The notes beneath the pieces are model-generated. The model saw only the letters and a list, made by a program, of their open reading frames with translations. It was not told the origin of the DNA and ran no database searches. Positions 8,873-17,595 of a DNA stretch of 57,756 nt are shown here, piece by piece. Each line of letters starts with the position of its first letter. The first letter of the stretch is position 1. The position numbers were made by a program, and so were the translations under genes. The DNA comes from Oligoflexia bacterium (lineage in GTDB: Bacteria; Bdellovibrionota; UBA1018): positions 1 through 57,756 of the forward strand of contig JARLHE010000002.1 of NCBI GenBank assembly GCA_031292385.1, in the 5' to 3' direction.

Positions 8873-10165
8873 ATGTTCATCAAAAAGCCAAGCCTCAAAC
8901 CGGGCGAAAAGCACATCATGATCGTCGGCGGCGGCTTCGCCGGTTTGAATGCCGCCAAGCGGCTTGCCGACCGCCCCGGCGTCCAGATCACCTTGATCGA
9001 TCAACGCAACTATCACCTATTTCAGCCGCTTCTTTACCAAGTCGCCACCGCCGGGCTCAATCCGGCCGACATCGCCGTCCCCATTCGCGCGCAGTTCTCG
9101 AAAGCGCGCAATATCAGCGTTCACATGGGCACCGTGCACTCGATCGATCTCAAAAACAAGTTCGTCCGGGTCGGCGAACCCCCGATCGAACTCGGCTTCG
9201 ATTATCTGATTCTCGCCACGGGCGCGCTTCACAGCTACTTCGGAAAATATCAATGGGAAGATTTCGCGCCGGGGCTGAAAACCATCGAACAAGCGCTCGA
9301 AATCCGGCGCCGCATTCTCTCGGCGTTCGAATACGCCGAAAACGAAACCAACCCGGCCGTGCAAGCGGCGCTCCTCACCTTCGTCATCGTCGGCGGCGGC
9401 CCGACCGGCGTCGAGCTTGCGGGCTCGATCGCCGACATCAGCCGCACGGTGCTGGTCAAAGACTTCACCCATATCAATCCCGCCAGCGCCCGGATCGTTC
9501 TCATCGAAGCCGGAGACCGCGTGCTCGCCTCGTTTCCCCAAGCTCTTTCGGAACACGCCTTGCGAGATCTGAACAAACTCGGAGTGGAAGTGAAAACGTC
9601 GTCACGAGTGAACGAGATCGATGCCGAAGGCGTTCGAATCGGCGATCTGAAGATCGCGGCCCGAAACGTGTTCTGGGCCGCCGGCGTTCAAGCGACGAAA
9701 CTCAGCAAAACCCTGGGCGTCGAGCTCGATCGCGCCGGGCGCGTGAAAGTCCGATCGGACTTTTCGATTCCCGGCTTTCCCGATACCTTCGCCGTGGGCG
9801 ACCTCGCGCACTTCGAGATGGATGACGGAAAACCCCTCCCTGGCCTCGCGCCCGCCGCGATCCAGGCCGGGCGTCACGCGGCCGAAAACATCCTGGCCTC
9901 GATCGCCGGAAAACCCCGGAAGCCGTTTCGTTATGTCGACAAGGGCCAGATGGCGACGATCGGAAAACGAAAGGCCATCGCCGTCCTCGGTAAATTAAAG
10001 CTCACCGGTTACCTCGCCTGGCTGTCCTGGCTCTTCATCCACATCCTTTACCTGATCGGATTCAAAAACCGGCTCGTCGTCTTTTTCGAGTGGTCGTGGA
10101 GCTATATTTTCTCGAAACGGGGAAGCAGGCTGATCACGAGCAAAGACTGGAAACTAGGAGCTTAG
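8873..10165 (+). CDS. ndh: Type II NADH dehydrogenase (NDH-2)
   Basis: A 430-residue FAD/NAD(P)H oxidoreductase that passes electrons from NADH to quinone without proton pumping. The N-terminal FAD motif is IVGGGFAGLNAAKRL and the NADH motif is IVGGGPTGVELAGSI. FAVGDLAHFE contacts the flavin, and the quinone-site segment is FQPLLYQVATAGL. The C terminus has a hydrophobic membrane anchor (LAWLSWLFIHILYLIGF), as in membrane-bound NDH-2. AAGGA lies 6 bases before the ATG. It ends 12 bases inside the convergent BKACE gene. It would feed the respiratory chain on the inner face of the cytoplasmic membrane. Confidence 0.88.
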   Translation: MFIKKPSLKPGEKHIMIVGGGFAGLNAAKRLADRPGVQITLIDQRNYHLFQPLLYQVATAGLNPADIAVPIRAQFSKARNISVHMGTVHSIDLKNKFVRVGEPPIELGFDYLILATGALHSYFGKYQWEDFAPGLKTIEQALEIRRRILSAFEYAENETNPAVQAALLTFVIVGGGPTGVELAGSIADISRTVLVKDFTHINPASARIVLIEAGDRVLASFPQALSEHALRDLNKLGVEVKTSSRVNEIDAEGVRIGDLKIAARNVFWAAGVQATKLSKTLGVELDRAGRVKVRSDFSIPGFPDTFAVGDLAHFEMDDGKPLPGLAPAAIQAGRHAAENILASIAGKPRKPFRYVDKGQMATIGKRKAIAVLGKLKLTGYLAWLSWLFIHILYLIGFKNRLVVFFEWSWSYIFSKRGSRLITSKDWKLGA

Positions 10166-10987
10166 GCCCAGTATTTCCCGAGCCACCGCCGGGGTCGCCA
10201 CTTCGCGCCCGAGCTCGCCCGCGATGCGTGCGACGCGCTCGACCAGTTGAGCGTTGGACGTGGCGAGCACGCCCTTTTGGTAGAAAATATTGTCCTCAAA
10301 GCCCACGCGCACATGCCCGCCCATCACCAACGCTTGCACGGCAAGCGGAAGCTGGAAACGCCCCACTCCGGCAACGCCCCAGTGCAGCGGCCTTCCGGCC
10401 GCGCCCGCCTCGAGCAAGGTCACGAGATGAACGAGATTGCGCGGATCGCCCGACATTCCGCCCGACACGCCGAGCACGAACTGAAAATGCAGCGGCTCGC
10501 GCAAAACGCCCTGCTTGGCGAGCCGAAACGCGCTTTCCAGCATTCCGGCCTCGTAGATCTCGAGCTCCGGCACGACCGAGTTTTTCTGCATCCGGGCCGC
10601 CAGCGCCACGATATCGCGCGGGTGGTTCATGAAAACATCCTCGCCGAAATTCATCGTCCCCAGGTTCAGCGAAGCCATCTCGGGCTTGAGCGAAAGCGGC
10701 CGGGCGCGATTCTCGATCGACTCCCCCACCGCTCCGCCGGTGGAAATCTGAATGATCACGCCCGGAGCAGCCTTGCGGATCAGGCGGATCGATTCCTCGA
10801 AACGCTCCGTGCGCTGGCTTGGCTTTCCATCGTCCTCGCGCACATGCAGATGAATGATCGACGCGCCGGCCTTCACGCACTCGGCCGCGGCCTGGGCTTG
10901 CTGCTCGGGCGTCACCGGCAGACTGGGCTGCTTTTCACGAGTCGTCTCGGCGCCGGTGATCGCGCAAGTGATGATCACCGGGTTCAT
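10154..10987 (-). CDS. BKACE family beta-keto acid cleavage enzyme (DUF849)
   Basis: A 277-residue TIM-barrel enzyme of the 3-keto-5-aminohexanoate cleavage (Kce/BKACE) family. These Zn enzymes condense a beta-keto acid with acetyl-CoA. The metal motif GASIIHLHVRED is present, as are the conserved ISTGG and LNLGTMNFG segments. I chose the ATG at 10987 (MNPVIITCAITG) because it overlaps the lipoprotein stop as ATGA. It is the last gene of the BMP transporter operon. The family has several substrates, including carnitine-derived and lysine-fermentation intermediates. A lysine role is conceivable given the KamA homologue at 49 kb, but no other lysine-fermentation gene is present, so the substrate is open. 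Confidence 0.82.
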   Translation of the reverse strand: MNPVIITCAITGAETTREKQPSLPVTPEQQAQAAAECVKAGASIIHLHVREDDGKPSQRTERFEESIRLIRKAAPGVIIQISTGGAVGESIENRARPLSLKPEMASLNLGTMNFGEDVFMNHPRDIVALAARMQKNSVVPELEIYEAGMLESAFRLAKQGVLREPLHFQFVLGVSGGMSGDPRNLVHLVTLLEAGAAGRPLHWGVAGVGRFQLPLAVQALVMGGHVRVGFEDNIFYQKGVLATSNAQLVERVARIAGELGREVATPAVAREILGLSS

Positions 10988-11751
10988 TTTTTCATCCCTC
11001 GCTCTTCGGCTTCGTTGAGCACGCGATGCACCCGGTTCAGCACTTCCCAAACTACGTGGTCCATGCCGTTCGGCTGCTTCAGCTCCTGAAGCACCCAGTT
11101 TTCGTGAAACTTAGGATCAGTATTGCTTCTGAGAGGCAAACCCAAATTGACTTTCATGGCCGAAATGCGCGCCGCCCAAGGCCCATACCAGGCCGCGAGA
11201 TCGGCGGGCTTCGCTTTCTTCGCGTCGATCACCTTCAACGCCTCATCGCCCAGAACGCGCTTCAGCTTGAAAAGCGACGCTTGATCCGGCTGCACATCGC
11301 TTAAATCCGAAGCGTGCGGCAACCCGGCTTCCAGCACGGCGATCTCTTGGAAATAAATTTTCACGGCGACCGGAGTCGCATGTCCGGTTTTCTGCTCCAG
11401 CTCCTGATAATGAGAGGAATGCACGAAGCCGTTATAGACGCCTTCAACCGAAGCGCCCTGAAGAAGCGGGCTCCAAAGCGAATCAAACTCGCCGCTGCCG
11501 ACCGGTTCGCGAAGCAGCACGACTTCGAACATTTCGTGCAGCATGGATCCGAGGTCCGCCTTCCGCTGCTCGTCCGAGCTCACGGGCTTAGGAGATGGCT
11601 TGGCCGGATGAAGCCAGCGCAGAAGAACCGAATCAAATACCGGCCCCCCTTCGATGGGCCGGCAACCCGACGCCCCGAGCGCCAGAAAAAGCGCGCAACC
11701 CCCGAATGCCATGAAGAACGAAAGCGAGAATCCTTGAGATGAACGTGTCAT
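10984..11751 (-). CDS. Putative lipoprotein
   Basis: A 255-residue protein with an N-terminal signal and lipobox (LGASGC, Cys at about residue 30), so probably lipid-anchored and periplasmic. The mature part is helical and charged, with no fold I recognise. A central segment (SPLLQGASVEGVYNGFVHSSHYQEL) may hold a helical bundle. It starts 9 bases after the last permease of the BMP transporter and overlaps the BKACE start by 4 bases, so it is co-transcribed with both. A role in ligand handling for that importer is possible but unproven. Confidence 0.72.
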   Translation of the reverse strand: MTRSSQGFSLSFFMAFGGCALFLALGASGCRPIEGGPVFDSVLLRWLHPAKPSPKPVSSDEQRKADLGSMLHEMFEVVLLREPVGSGEFDSLWSPLLQGASVEGVYNGFVHSSHYQELEQKTGHATPVAVKIYFQEIAVLEAGLPHASDLSDVQPDQASLFKLKRVLGDEALKVIDAKKAKPADLAAWYGPWAARISAMKVNLGLPLRSNTDPKFHENWVLQELKQPNGMDHVVWEVLNRVHRVLNEAEERGMKK

Positions 11752-11760
11752 ATATTCAGT

Positions 11761-12630
11761 TTACATGCCTAGGGCCTTGGGAGCACTCGATTTCCCAACA
11801 AAGCCGGCGAGCACAAGGATCGTCACGGCATAAGGCAAAACCTGAATGAACTGAACCGGAATAGGCAAACCGTTTCCGAACGAAAGCCCCTGAAGACGAA
11901 TCTGAAGCGCATCGAAAAAACCAAAAAGCAGGCAGGCAAGCGCCGCCGGAACCGGCTTCCACTTGCCGAAAATCAAAGCGGCAAGCGCCATGAAGCCCCG
12001 GCCCGCGGTCATATCCCTCGAAAAGGATGAAGCGAGAAAAATCGAAAGAGAAGAACCGCCCATCCCCGCCAACGCGCCGCTTACAAGCACGGCGACCCAG
12101 CGCACGCGCGCGACCCGAACTCCCGCCGCATCCAATGCTTCCGGATTTTCTCCCGCAAAACGCACCCAAAGCCCCGTGCGGGTGTAACGGGTCCAAACCC
12201 ACCCAAGCCCCACCACGGCTACTCCGATCCAAATCGGCGCCGAATGAAAGCGTGCCGATGCCGGAAGGCTCGGCGTGCCGCTCGTGGAGTCAAAAAGATA
12301 AGCACCGAGAAGCGGCGTGATCCCCGCAGCGAGCATATTGATCGCGGTTCCCGCAACCACCTGATTGGCTCGAAGCGGAATCACTGTGAACGCGTAAACA
12401 CCGGCAAGCGCCGCTCCCGCCATCATCCCTCCCAATGCCCCCATCCAGGGAGAACCCGTGACATGCGCGCAAGACGCGGCGGCGAAGGCTCCAACGAGCA
12501 TCAAGCCCTCAAGCGCGATATTGATCACGCCCGAGCGCTCGGAAACCCATCCCCCCAAAGCCGCGAAAAGCAACGGTGTGGAAACGCGCGCCGTTGATCC
12601 GCCCAGTTCCAATATTTCAGAGCCTGTCAT
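11761..12630 (-). CDS. BMP-type ABC importer, permease 2
   Basis: A 289-residue integral membrane permease of the branched-chain/sugar type (BPD_transp_2 fold), matching the YufQ/NupC subunit of nucleoside importers. About eight to nine hydrophobic segments are visible. The typical N-terminal GGWVSERSGVINIALEG motif and the EAA-like GENPEALDAAGV loop, which docks on the ATPase, are present. The start overlaps the stop of permease 1 by 14 bases. The family imports nucleosides (guanosine, uridine, adenosine) or purine derivatives. Confidence 0.85.
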   Translation of the reverse strand: MTGSEILELGGSTARVSTPLLFAALGGWVSERSGVINIALEGLMLVGAFAAASCAHVTGSPWMGALGGMMAGAALAGVYAFTVIPLRANQVVAGTAINMLAAGITPLLGAYLFDSTSGTPSLPASARFHSAPIWIGVAVVGLGWVWTRYTRTGLWVRFAGENPEALDAAGVRVARVRWVAVLVSGALAGMGGSSLSIFLASSFSRDMTAGRGFMALAALIFGKWKPVPAALACLLFGFFDALQIRLQGLSFGNGLPIPVQFIQVLPYAVTILVLAGFVGKSSAPKALGM

Positions 12631-13651
12631 TTTTCAGCCACCTCCAAAGCCCGTCGGCGGAAACGGACAAAATCACGAGCGCCTGAAGGATTTGCGACAG
12701 GTCGCGCGTCACGTGCTGCGTATCCAACTCAAGGTAGGCCGTACCTTTTTGCAAAGCCCCGAAAAGAAGCGCGGCGGCAATGATTCCCATAGCCCTTCTT
12801 CGGCCCAGCAGCGCGACCGCGATTCCCATAAATCCGTAGCCCGGGGAAAAGCCCATGCGGAACCGGCCGGATGCGCTCAGCACTTCCGGAATTCCCGCAA
12901 GCCCCGCAATGCCTCCGGCGAACGTGAGCGCCAAGAGCTGGCTGCGGCCCACATCGATCCCCGCGAAGCGCGCGGCCATTTCGTTCGCGCCGACCGCGCG
13001 CAGCTCATAGCCCGCCACCGTCCGGCGAAAGAAAAGCGCTGTTCCTCCGGCAATCACAAGCGAAAGCAAAAGCGCCGCGCTCACCGGCGCGTCCATGAAA
13101 AAGGCGAACGGATGAATGAGGTACGCCGCCGCCACGGAGCTCGTCTCGGAGTTCTGGGAATGAGGCGCCTTGAAAACATAAAGGGTGAAATAACTCGCCA
13201 CTCCCGCCGCGATGAAATTCATCATGATCGTGATAATCACCTCATGACTGCCACGCTTGGCGCGCAGCCAACCCGGAATCGCGCCCCACGTCGCGCCGGC
13301 CAGAAACGCGGCAAACACCGCGAGCGCCGGCGCCAACGGCCAGGGCACTCCGGGAAAACCGATGCCGACGGCCGCCGCCGCGAGCGCGCCCAGACCCATC
13401 TGGCCTTCGGCCCCGATATTAAACAATCCCGCTTCAAGCCCCATCGCGACTGAAAGGCCGGTCAAAACCAGCGGCGCCGAATAAAAAAGCGTCATCCCGA
13501 AATCATAGCGGGATCCGAACGCGCTGTTCAGCAACGCCTTCAAAATCACCCAAGCGCTGTCGCCGCCGAGAGCGGCGATTCCCAGCCCGAGCGCCAATCC
13601 CAAAGCGACCGCCAAAAACGGCTGAAGAAGCCTTTTCAAAATGCCGCTCAA
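12617..13651 (-). CDS. BMP-type ABC importer, permease 1
   Basis: A 344-residue permease of the same family as the downstream gene, equivalent to YufP/NupB. It has about ten hydrophobic segments. AGLFNIGAEGQM is the family's glycine-rich N-terminal signature, and the coupling loop reads RAVGANEMAARFAGI. Its ATG overlaps the ATPase stop as ATGA. Together the two permeases form the heterodimeric membrane channel of the importer. Confidence 0.86.
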   Translation of the reverse strand: MSGILKRLLQPFLAVALGLALGLGIAALGGDSAWVILKALLNSAFGSRYDFGMTLFYSAPLVLTGLSVAMGLEAGLFNIGAEGQMGLGALAAAAVGIGFPGVPWPLAPALAVFAAFLAGATWGAIPGWLRAKRGSHEVIITIMMNFIAAGVASYFTLYVFKAPHSQNSETSSVAAAYLIHPFAFFMDAPVSAALLLSLVIAGGTALFFRRTVAGYELRAVGANEMAARFAGIDVGRSQLLALTFAGGIAGLAGIPEVLSASGRFRMGFSPGYGFMGIAVALLGRRRAMGIIAAALLFGALQKGTAYLELDTQHVTRDLSQILQALVILSVSADGLWRWLKNDRL

Positions 13652-15093
13652 GCGACCCCTCCGCCCATGTAAAATCCGATCTTATGCTCGTCGGCCTCGC
13701 CTCGCGCGAACCGCGCGACGATTTTTCCGCCGTATATGACCAAAATCCGATCCGAAAGCGCCATCACCTCTTCAAGCTCCGAGGAAACGAGCAAAACGCC
13801 CGTGCCCTCGTTCCGTACCTGAATCATTCGCGCATGAATCAGCTCGATCGCGCCGACATCCACTCCGCGCGTCGGCTGAGCCGCCACCAGAAGCTCCGGT
13901 GCCTTACCTCCGCGCAACCCCATCTCGCGCGCGAAGATCACCTTTTGCTGATTACCGCCCGAAAGATCGCGCGCGTTCACCTGCGGGCTGCGCGGCCGGA
14001 TATCGTATTCCTCGGCCGCGCGCGCGTACTCGGTTTCGATCGCCGCGCGATCCAGCATCCAAATGCCGCAAAACCGGTGGCCATAAGGCTTGCGGCGCTG
14101 ATGCCCCAGCACGAAGCTCTCGCTGACCGGCCGATCCAAGAGCAAACCTTCGCGATGACGGTCTTCAGGAATGAATCCCGCGAAACCGCGCGGGAGCCCC
14201 GCCAAGAGCTCGGATTGCCCATTGCCTTCCACTCCCGCGATCCCCACGATCTCACCCGCGCGCACCTCAAAACCCAGCTCCGGGACTTGGAGTACGGCCT
14301 CGCCAAGTTGAGGGGGCGGCGGAACTTCCGCTCGCAGATTCACTTTACGACCGACCATCAAAGTGGCCAGATCGTCGGCGTTGGTGTTTTGGGTCAAGCG
14401 GTGCCCGACCACTTCCCCTCCGCGAAAAACGGTGACCTCGTCGGAAAGCTCCAGCACCTCCTTCAATTTATGCGTGATCAATAAAACGGTCTTACCCTCG
14501 TCACGCAGGCGGCGAAGCTGCACGAAAAGCTCGGCCGTTTCTTGAGGCGTCAGCACCGCCGTCGGCTCATCCAAAATCAGGATGGACGCGTTCCGATAAA
14601 GAAGCTTGATGATCTCGATTCGCTGCTGCATCCCCACGCCGAGAGCCGCCACTTCCTGGTCCCAGGGCAGCGTGAGCTTGTAGCGCGCGGAAAGCGCCTC
14701 GAGCTTTTCGCGCGCCGCCTTGCGATCGATCCAACCGAGCGCCAAGCGAGGCTCATCGCCTAAGATGATATTTTCAAGGACCGAATAAGGCCCGGCGAGC
14801 ATGAAATGCTGATGAACCATGCCGATGCCCGCGCGAATCGCATCTTGCGGGGAACGCCAACGACGCTTCTCGCCCCGAATCCAGATCTCGCCCGCATCGG
14901 GTTTGAGCATCCCGTAAAGCATCTTCATCGCGGTCGATTTTCCGGCGCCGTTTTCACCCACGATCGCGTGAATGCTGCCGGCTTTGACTTGCAGATGGAT
15001 ATCGCGGCTGGCGACGCACCCGCCGAAGGCCTTTCGAATCCCCTTCATCTCGACTGCAAATGGCGCGAAAGACTCCAGGCTATTTTTTTTCAT
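13648..15093 (-). CDS. BMP-type ABC importer, tandem ATPase
   Basis: A 481-residue ATPase with two nucleotide-binding domains, as in RbsA/YufO. Domain 1 has an intact Walker A (GENGAGKSTA) but a degenerate signature (LGVGMQQRIEI). Domain 2 has a degenerate Walker A (GVEGNGQSEL) with an intact signature (LSGGNQQK). This mutual asymmetry is normal in the family. The start overlaps the bmpA-like stop by 14 bases. It energises nucleoside import at the cytoplasmic face. Confidence 0.88.
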   Translation of the reverse strand: MKKNSLESFAPFAVEMKGIRKAFGGCVASRDIHLQVKAGSIHAIVGENGAGKSTAMKMLYGMLKPDAGEIWIRGEKRRWRSPQDAIRAGIGMVHQHFMLAGPYSVLENIILGDEPRLALGWIDRKAAREKLEALSARYKLTLPWDQEVAALGVGMQQRIEIIKLLYRNASILILDEPTAVLTPQETAELFVQLRRLRDEGKTVLLITHKLKEVLELSDEVTVFRGGEVVGHRLTQNTNADDLATLMVGRKVNLRAEVPPPPQLGEAVLQVPELGFEVRAGEIVGIAGVEGNGQSELLAGLPRGFAGFIPEDRHREGLLLDRPVSESFVLGHQRRKPYGHRFCGIWMLDRAAIETEYARAAEEYDIRPRSPQVNARDLSGGNQQKVIFAREMGLRGGKAPELLVAAQPTRGVDVGAIELIHARMIQVRNEGTGVLLVSSELEEVMALSDRILVIYGGKIVARFARGEADEHKIGFYMGGGVA

Positions 15094-16102
15094 AATAATC
15101 GGGCACCCGGATTTTTCCGTCGATGATCGCCTTTTTCAGCTCCTCGATTCTGGCGCGCGCCGCCTTCGGAACCAAGGCTTCATTGTACTGATCCATCGCA
15201 TAGTCGATCCCGCTATTGGCCAGGCCGTAATAAAAAATCCCGCCCGCGAACTGTCCCGATTGCGCCGCGCGGATCGTATCGAAAACCGCGACATCCACCC
15301 GCTTCAACATGCTCGTCAAGACATGGCCGGGCTTCACCCAGTTCTGATTCGAGTCGACCCCGATGACGAGCCGCCCTTCTTCTTCCGCCGCATCGAAAAC
15401 CCCGTTGCCCGAGGCCCCCGCCGCGCCGAAAATAATATCGCCGCCTTCCGAATACTGGGCGATCGCCAGCTCTTTGCCTTTCGCCGGGTTATTCCAGGCG
15501 TCGACTGAAACCCCCACAAAGTTCGAGATCACCTTCACTCGCGGATTGATGTATTTCGCTCCGGCGATATAGCCCATCTCAAAGCGCCGGATCAGCGGGC
15601 CGTCCATGCCGCCGATGAATCCGATTTTTCCCGTATGCGAAACCAGCGCGGCCAGCGCGCCCACCAAAAACGAACCCTCGTGTTCCCGAAACATCAGCGT
15701 CCGTACGTTCGGCGCCTCCACCTCCGCATCGACAATGACAAAATGCTTGGACGGATAAGCTTTCGAAACCCGCTTCACCGCTTCCGCTTGGGCAAAACCG
15801 ATAGCGATGATGAGATCGAAATCGCGGCTGGCCATCGCGCGCAAGAGCGGCTCGTAGCTATTGTCGTCACTGGCTTCGATCACTTTGCCGGTGATTTTCA
15901 ACTCGGCTTTTGCGTGCTTAAAGCCGTCGTAGGCGGCGTTATTAAAGGATTTATCTTCTTTCCCGCCCTTATCGAGAACCATCCCGACCTTAAACTCGGA
16001 AGCATAAACGCATTTCCCGGCCAAAGCCCCCAATAGAGCCAAAACCAAGGCAAAAAGACCCAGTACCCGCCCCGCTGCCTTGAGCTGATTTATCCTTGTC
16101 AT
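15080..16102 (-). CDS. BMP family substrate-binding protein (nucleoside importer)
   Basis: A 340-residue periplasmic binding protein of the BmpA/Med/PnrA family, with a signal peptide (residues 1 to about 34, ending CVYA). Family hallmarks are GMVLDKGGKEDKSFNNAAYDG near the N terminus (ligand-binding Asp and Asn), IGFAQAEAV, GKIGFIGGMDGPL, and GVDSNQNW. Characterised PnrA/BmpA proteins bind purine nucleosides. It is the first gene of a six-gene operon (binding protein, ATPase, two permeases, lipoprotein, BKACE). No ribosome site precedes the ATG; a sigma-70-like promoter sits so close that the mRNA may be leaderless. Confidence 0.87.
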   Translation of the reverse strand: MTRINQLKAAGRVLGLFALVLALLGALAGKCVYASEFKVGMVLDKGGKEDKSFNNAAYDGFKHAKAELKITGKVIEASDDNSYEPLLRAMASRDFDLIIAIGFAQAEAVKRVSKAYPSKHFVIVDAEVEAPNVRTLMFREHEGSFLVGALAALVSHTGKIGFIGGMDGPLIRRFEMGYIAGAKYINPRVKVISNFVGVSVDAWNNPAKGKELAIAQYSEGGDIIFGAAGASGNGVFDAAEEEGRLVIGVDSNQNWVKPGHVLTSMLKRVDVAVFDTIRAAQSGQFAGGIFYYGLANSGIDYAMDQYNEALVPKAARARIEELKKAIIDGKIRVPDYYEKK

Positions 16103-16109
16103 TTTGCTT

Positions 16110-16138
16110 ATTTAAAGCGAAATAATTCGATTTGACAA
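16110..16138 (-). promoter_or_regulatory. Candidate sigma-70 promoter of the BMP operon
   Basis: On the minus strand TTGTCA (16138-16133) is followed after exactly 17 bases by TTAAAT (16115-16110). The -10 hexamer ends 7 bases before the ATG at 16102, so transcription would begin at or within a base or two of the start codon. This agrees with the absence of a Shine-Dalgarno sequence. The hexamers are 5/6 and 4/6 matches to consensus. Confidence 0.5.
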
Positions 16139-16176
16139 AACCTATGCAGCGCGTTAATCCATCGCCAGGAAACCTT

Positions 16177-17016
16177 ATGGAAATGGTCCATTTTATACCA
16201 CCAGGCCAACGCCGAGTAGCCCTGCTAGCGGCCCAGGCCGATTCCTCCCCCGCTCTCATCAGCGGCGGCGATGGAACCGGTAAAGGCGCCATTGCGCGTT
16301 GGATCCATAATAAGAGTCCTCGCGCGGGACGCCCTTTTATCACCGCCAATCACGACCATCCCTTTGTAACTCAAATCGGCGCCGCTCAAGGCGGCACGAT
16401 TTCCATTTCCGAAATCGGGGAATGGCCGCTCTCGGAGCAAATGGCGATCCTCGGATTCCTGCGCACCAAATCGGTCCGCGTGAACGGGGTCACCACGCTT
16501 CTGAACGTCCGCGTGATCGCGACAACCAGCCGCTCCCTGGAAAAGCGCGCCCAAGGCGGGCTCTTTAACCCGGACCTGCTCGAAAAACTCAAAGTATTCA
16601 AGATTGAAATGCCGCCGCTCTCCAAGCGCCAAGAGGAGTTCGAGGACATCGTTCTCGGCCTCGTCGGGGAAATCGGGCGCGAGCTGCATCGCGAGCACTT
16701 ACGCGAATTGTCCCCGGAAACCTGGGAAGCGCTCCGCACCTACGAATGGCCCGGCAACGTCCGCGAGCTCCGAAACGTGCTGCGAGTCGCGATTATCAAA
16801 GCCGCGGGCGACCGGATTGAAGCTTCGGATCTTCCGGATTTCGGCCACGACCGGATCGACTTCCGCGCCACGCGCGAACAGTTCGAAAAAATCTATCTCT
16901 TGGAATTGCTCAAAACCTTTGACTGGCAGGTCGATCGCACTTGCCAGATGAGCCGCATGGATCGCGATACGCTGCTTTCCAAGATGCGCAAGTACAGCAT
17001 CGAAATCCAGCCTTAA
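16177..17016 (+). CDS. Degenerate sigma-54 activator-like AAA+ protein
   Basis: A 279-residue AAA+/Fis-type HTH protein related to sigma-54 enhancer-binding proteins but altered at key sites. Walker A is recognisable (GGDGTGKG, residues 30-37). Only about 17 residues separate the FITAN strand from GGTISISEIGEW, where activators carry about 45, so the GAFTGA sigma-54 contact loop is missing. The Walker B Asp is Ser (SEIG), and the arginine-finger segment reads NPDLLEKL instead of the usual R-DLYYRL. Sensor II (WPGNVREL, from 191) and the C-terminal HTH remain. It probably binds DNA without activating sigma-54. ATG 16177 was chosen because AGGA lies 6 bases upstream; a TTG at 16132 is an alternative. 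No receiver domain. Confidence 0.75.
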   Translation: MEMVHFIPPGQRRVALLAAQADSSPALISGGDGTGKGAIARWIHNKSPRAGRPFITANHDHPFVTQIGAAQGGTISISEIGEWPLSEQMAILGFLRTKSVRVNGVTTLLNVRVIATTSRSLEKRAQGGLFNPDLLEKLKVFKIEMPPLSKRQEEFEDIVLGLVGEIGRELHREHLRELSPETWEALRTYEWPGNVRELRNVLRVAIIKAAGDRIEASDLPDFGHDRIDFRATREQFEKIYLLELLKTFDWQVDRTCQMSRMDRDTLLSKMRKYSIEIQP

Positions 17017-17564
17017 GTAGTTTTCAGCGGCACCGCCGGATCCCAGGCGCGAACCAGGTGAAGCTTGAATCGAACATCGTATTTCCCCTGCCCGTAACGG
17101 CGGCAACACTTCGCGCACGCCAGGGGACCGAGCCGACGACGCGCGGGAAATTCCGTTTCACAATGCGCGCAGCGATAAACATACTTGTAGGACACCGTGC
17201 GCGGCACGGGATTGTATCGGCTCACGCCCATGAGCTTCATCTTTTCGTAAAACTCGGGCGTATGGCCATAGGGTTGCCGGCGAACCCAAAGCCAGTAGTG
17301 AATCATCTCGTGCGCGACCGTGTCACGAATCAGAAACGCCGCATTCGACTCTTCAAGAAGATAAGACGCGACCTCGATCACCGGCGGGGCGTCCTGGATC
17401 CATTTGCGCTGTCCTGGAATGAATCTTCCAGCGCTTGAACGAAGACGGGAGTTCCAGCGAAAAACCGGAAGCTCCAAAAAGTTATCGAAAAACTTGTCGT
17501 TGACCTCTTGAAAGACGCCAACAAGGTCAAAGGGATCGGGTTGCGAACTCATGCTGTGAATCAT
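17013..17564 (-). CDS. SprT-like zinc metalloprotease-domain protein
   Basis: A 183-residue protein with the SprT/Spartan core. HEMIH (residues 85-89) and H101 in YGHTPEF form the HExxH...H zinc site. A C-terminal zinc ribbon has Cys132, Cys135, Cys150 and Cys153. Eukaryotic Spartan degrades DNA-protein crosslinks; bacterial SprT members are little characterised. It is divergent from mutS2, with about 14-30 bases between starts, which hints at a shared DNA-maintenance theme. The 3' end overlaps the preceding convergent gene by 4 bases. The start could also be the ATG at 17552. Confidence 0.8.
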   Translation of the reverse strand: MIHSMSSQPDPFDLVGVFQEVNDKFFDNFLELPVFRWNSRLRSSAGRFIPGQRKWIQDAPPVIEVASYLLEESNAAFLIRDTVAHEMIHYWLWVRRQPYGHTPEFYEKMKLMGVSRYNPVPRTVSYKYVYRCAHCETEFPARRRLGPLACAKCCRRYGQGKYDVRFKLHLVRAWDPAVPLKTT

Positions 17565-17595
17565 CTATGCTCAATATATGCCCACAAGGTACGTC

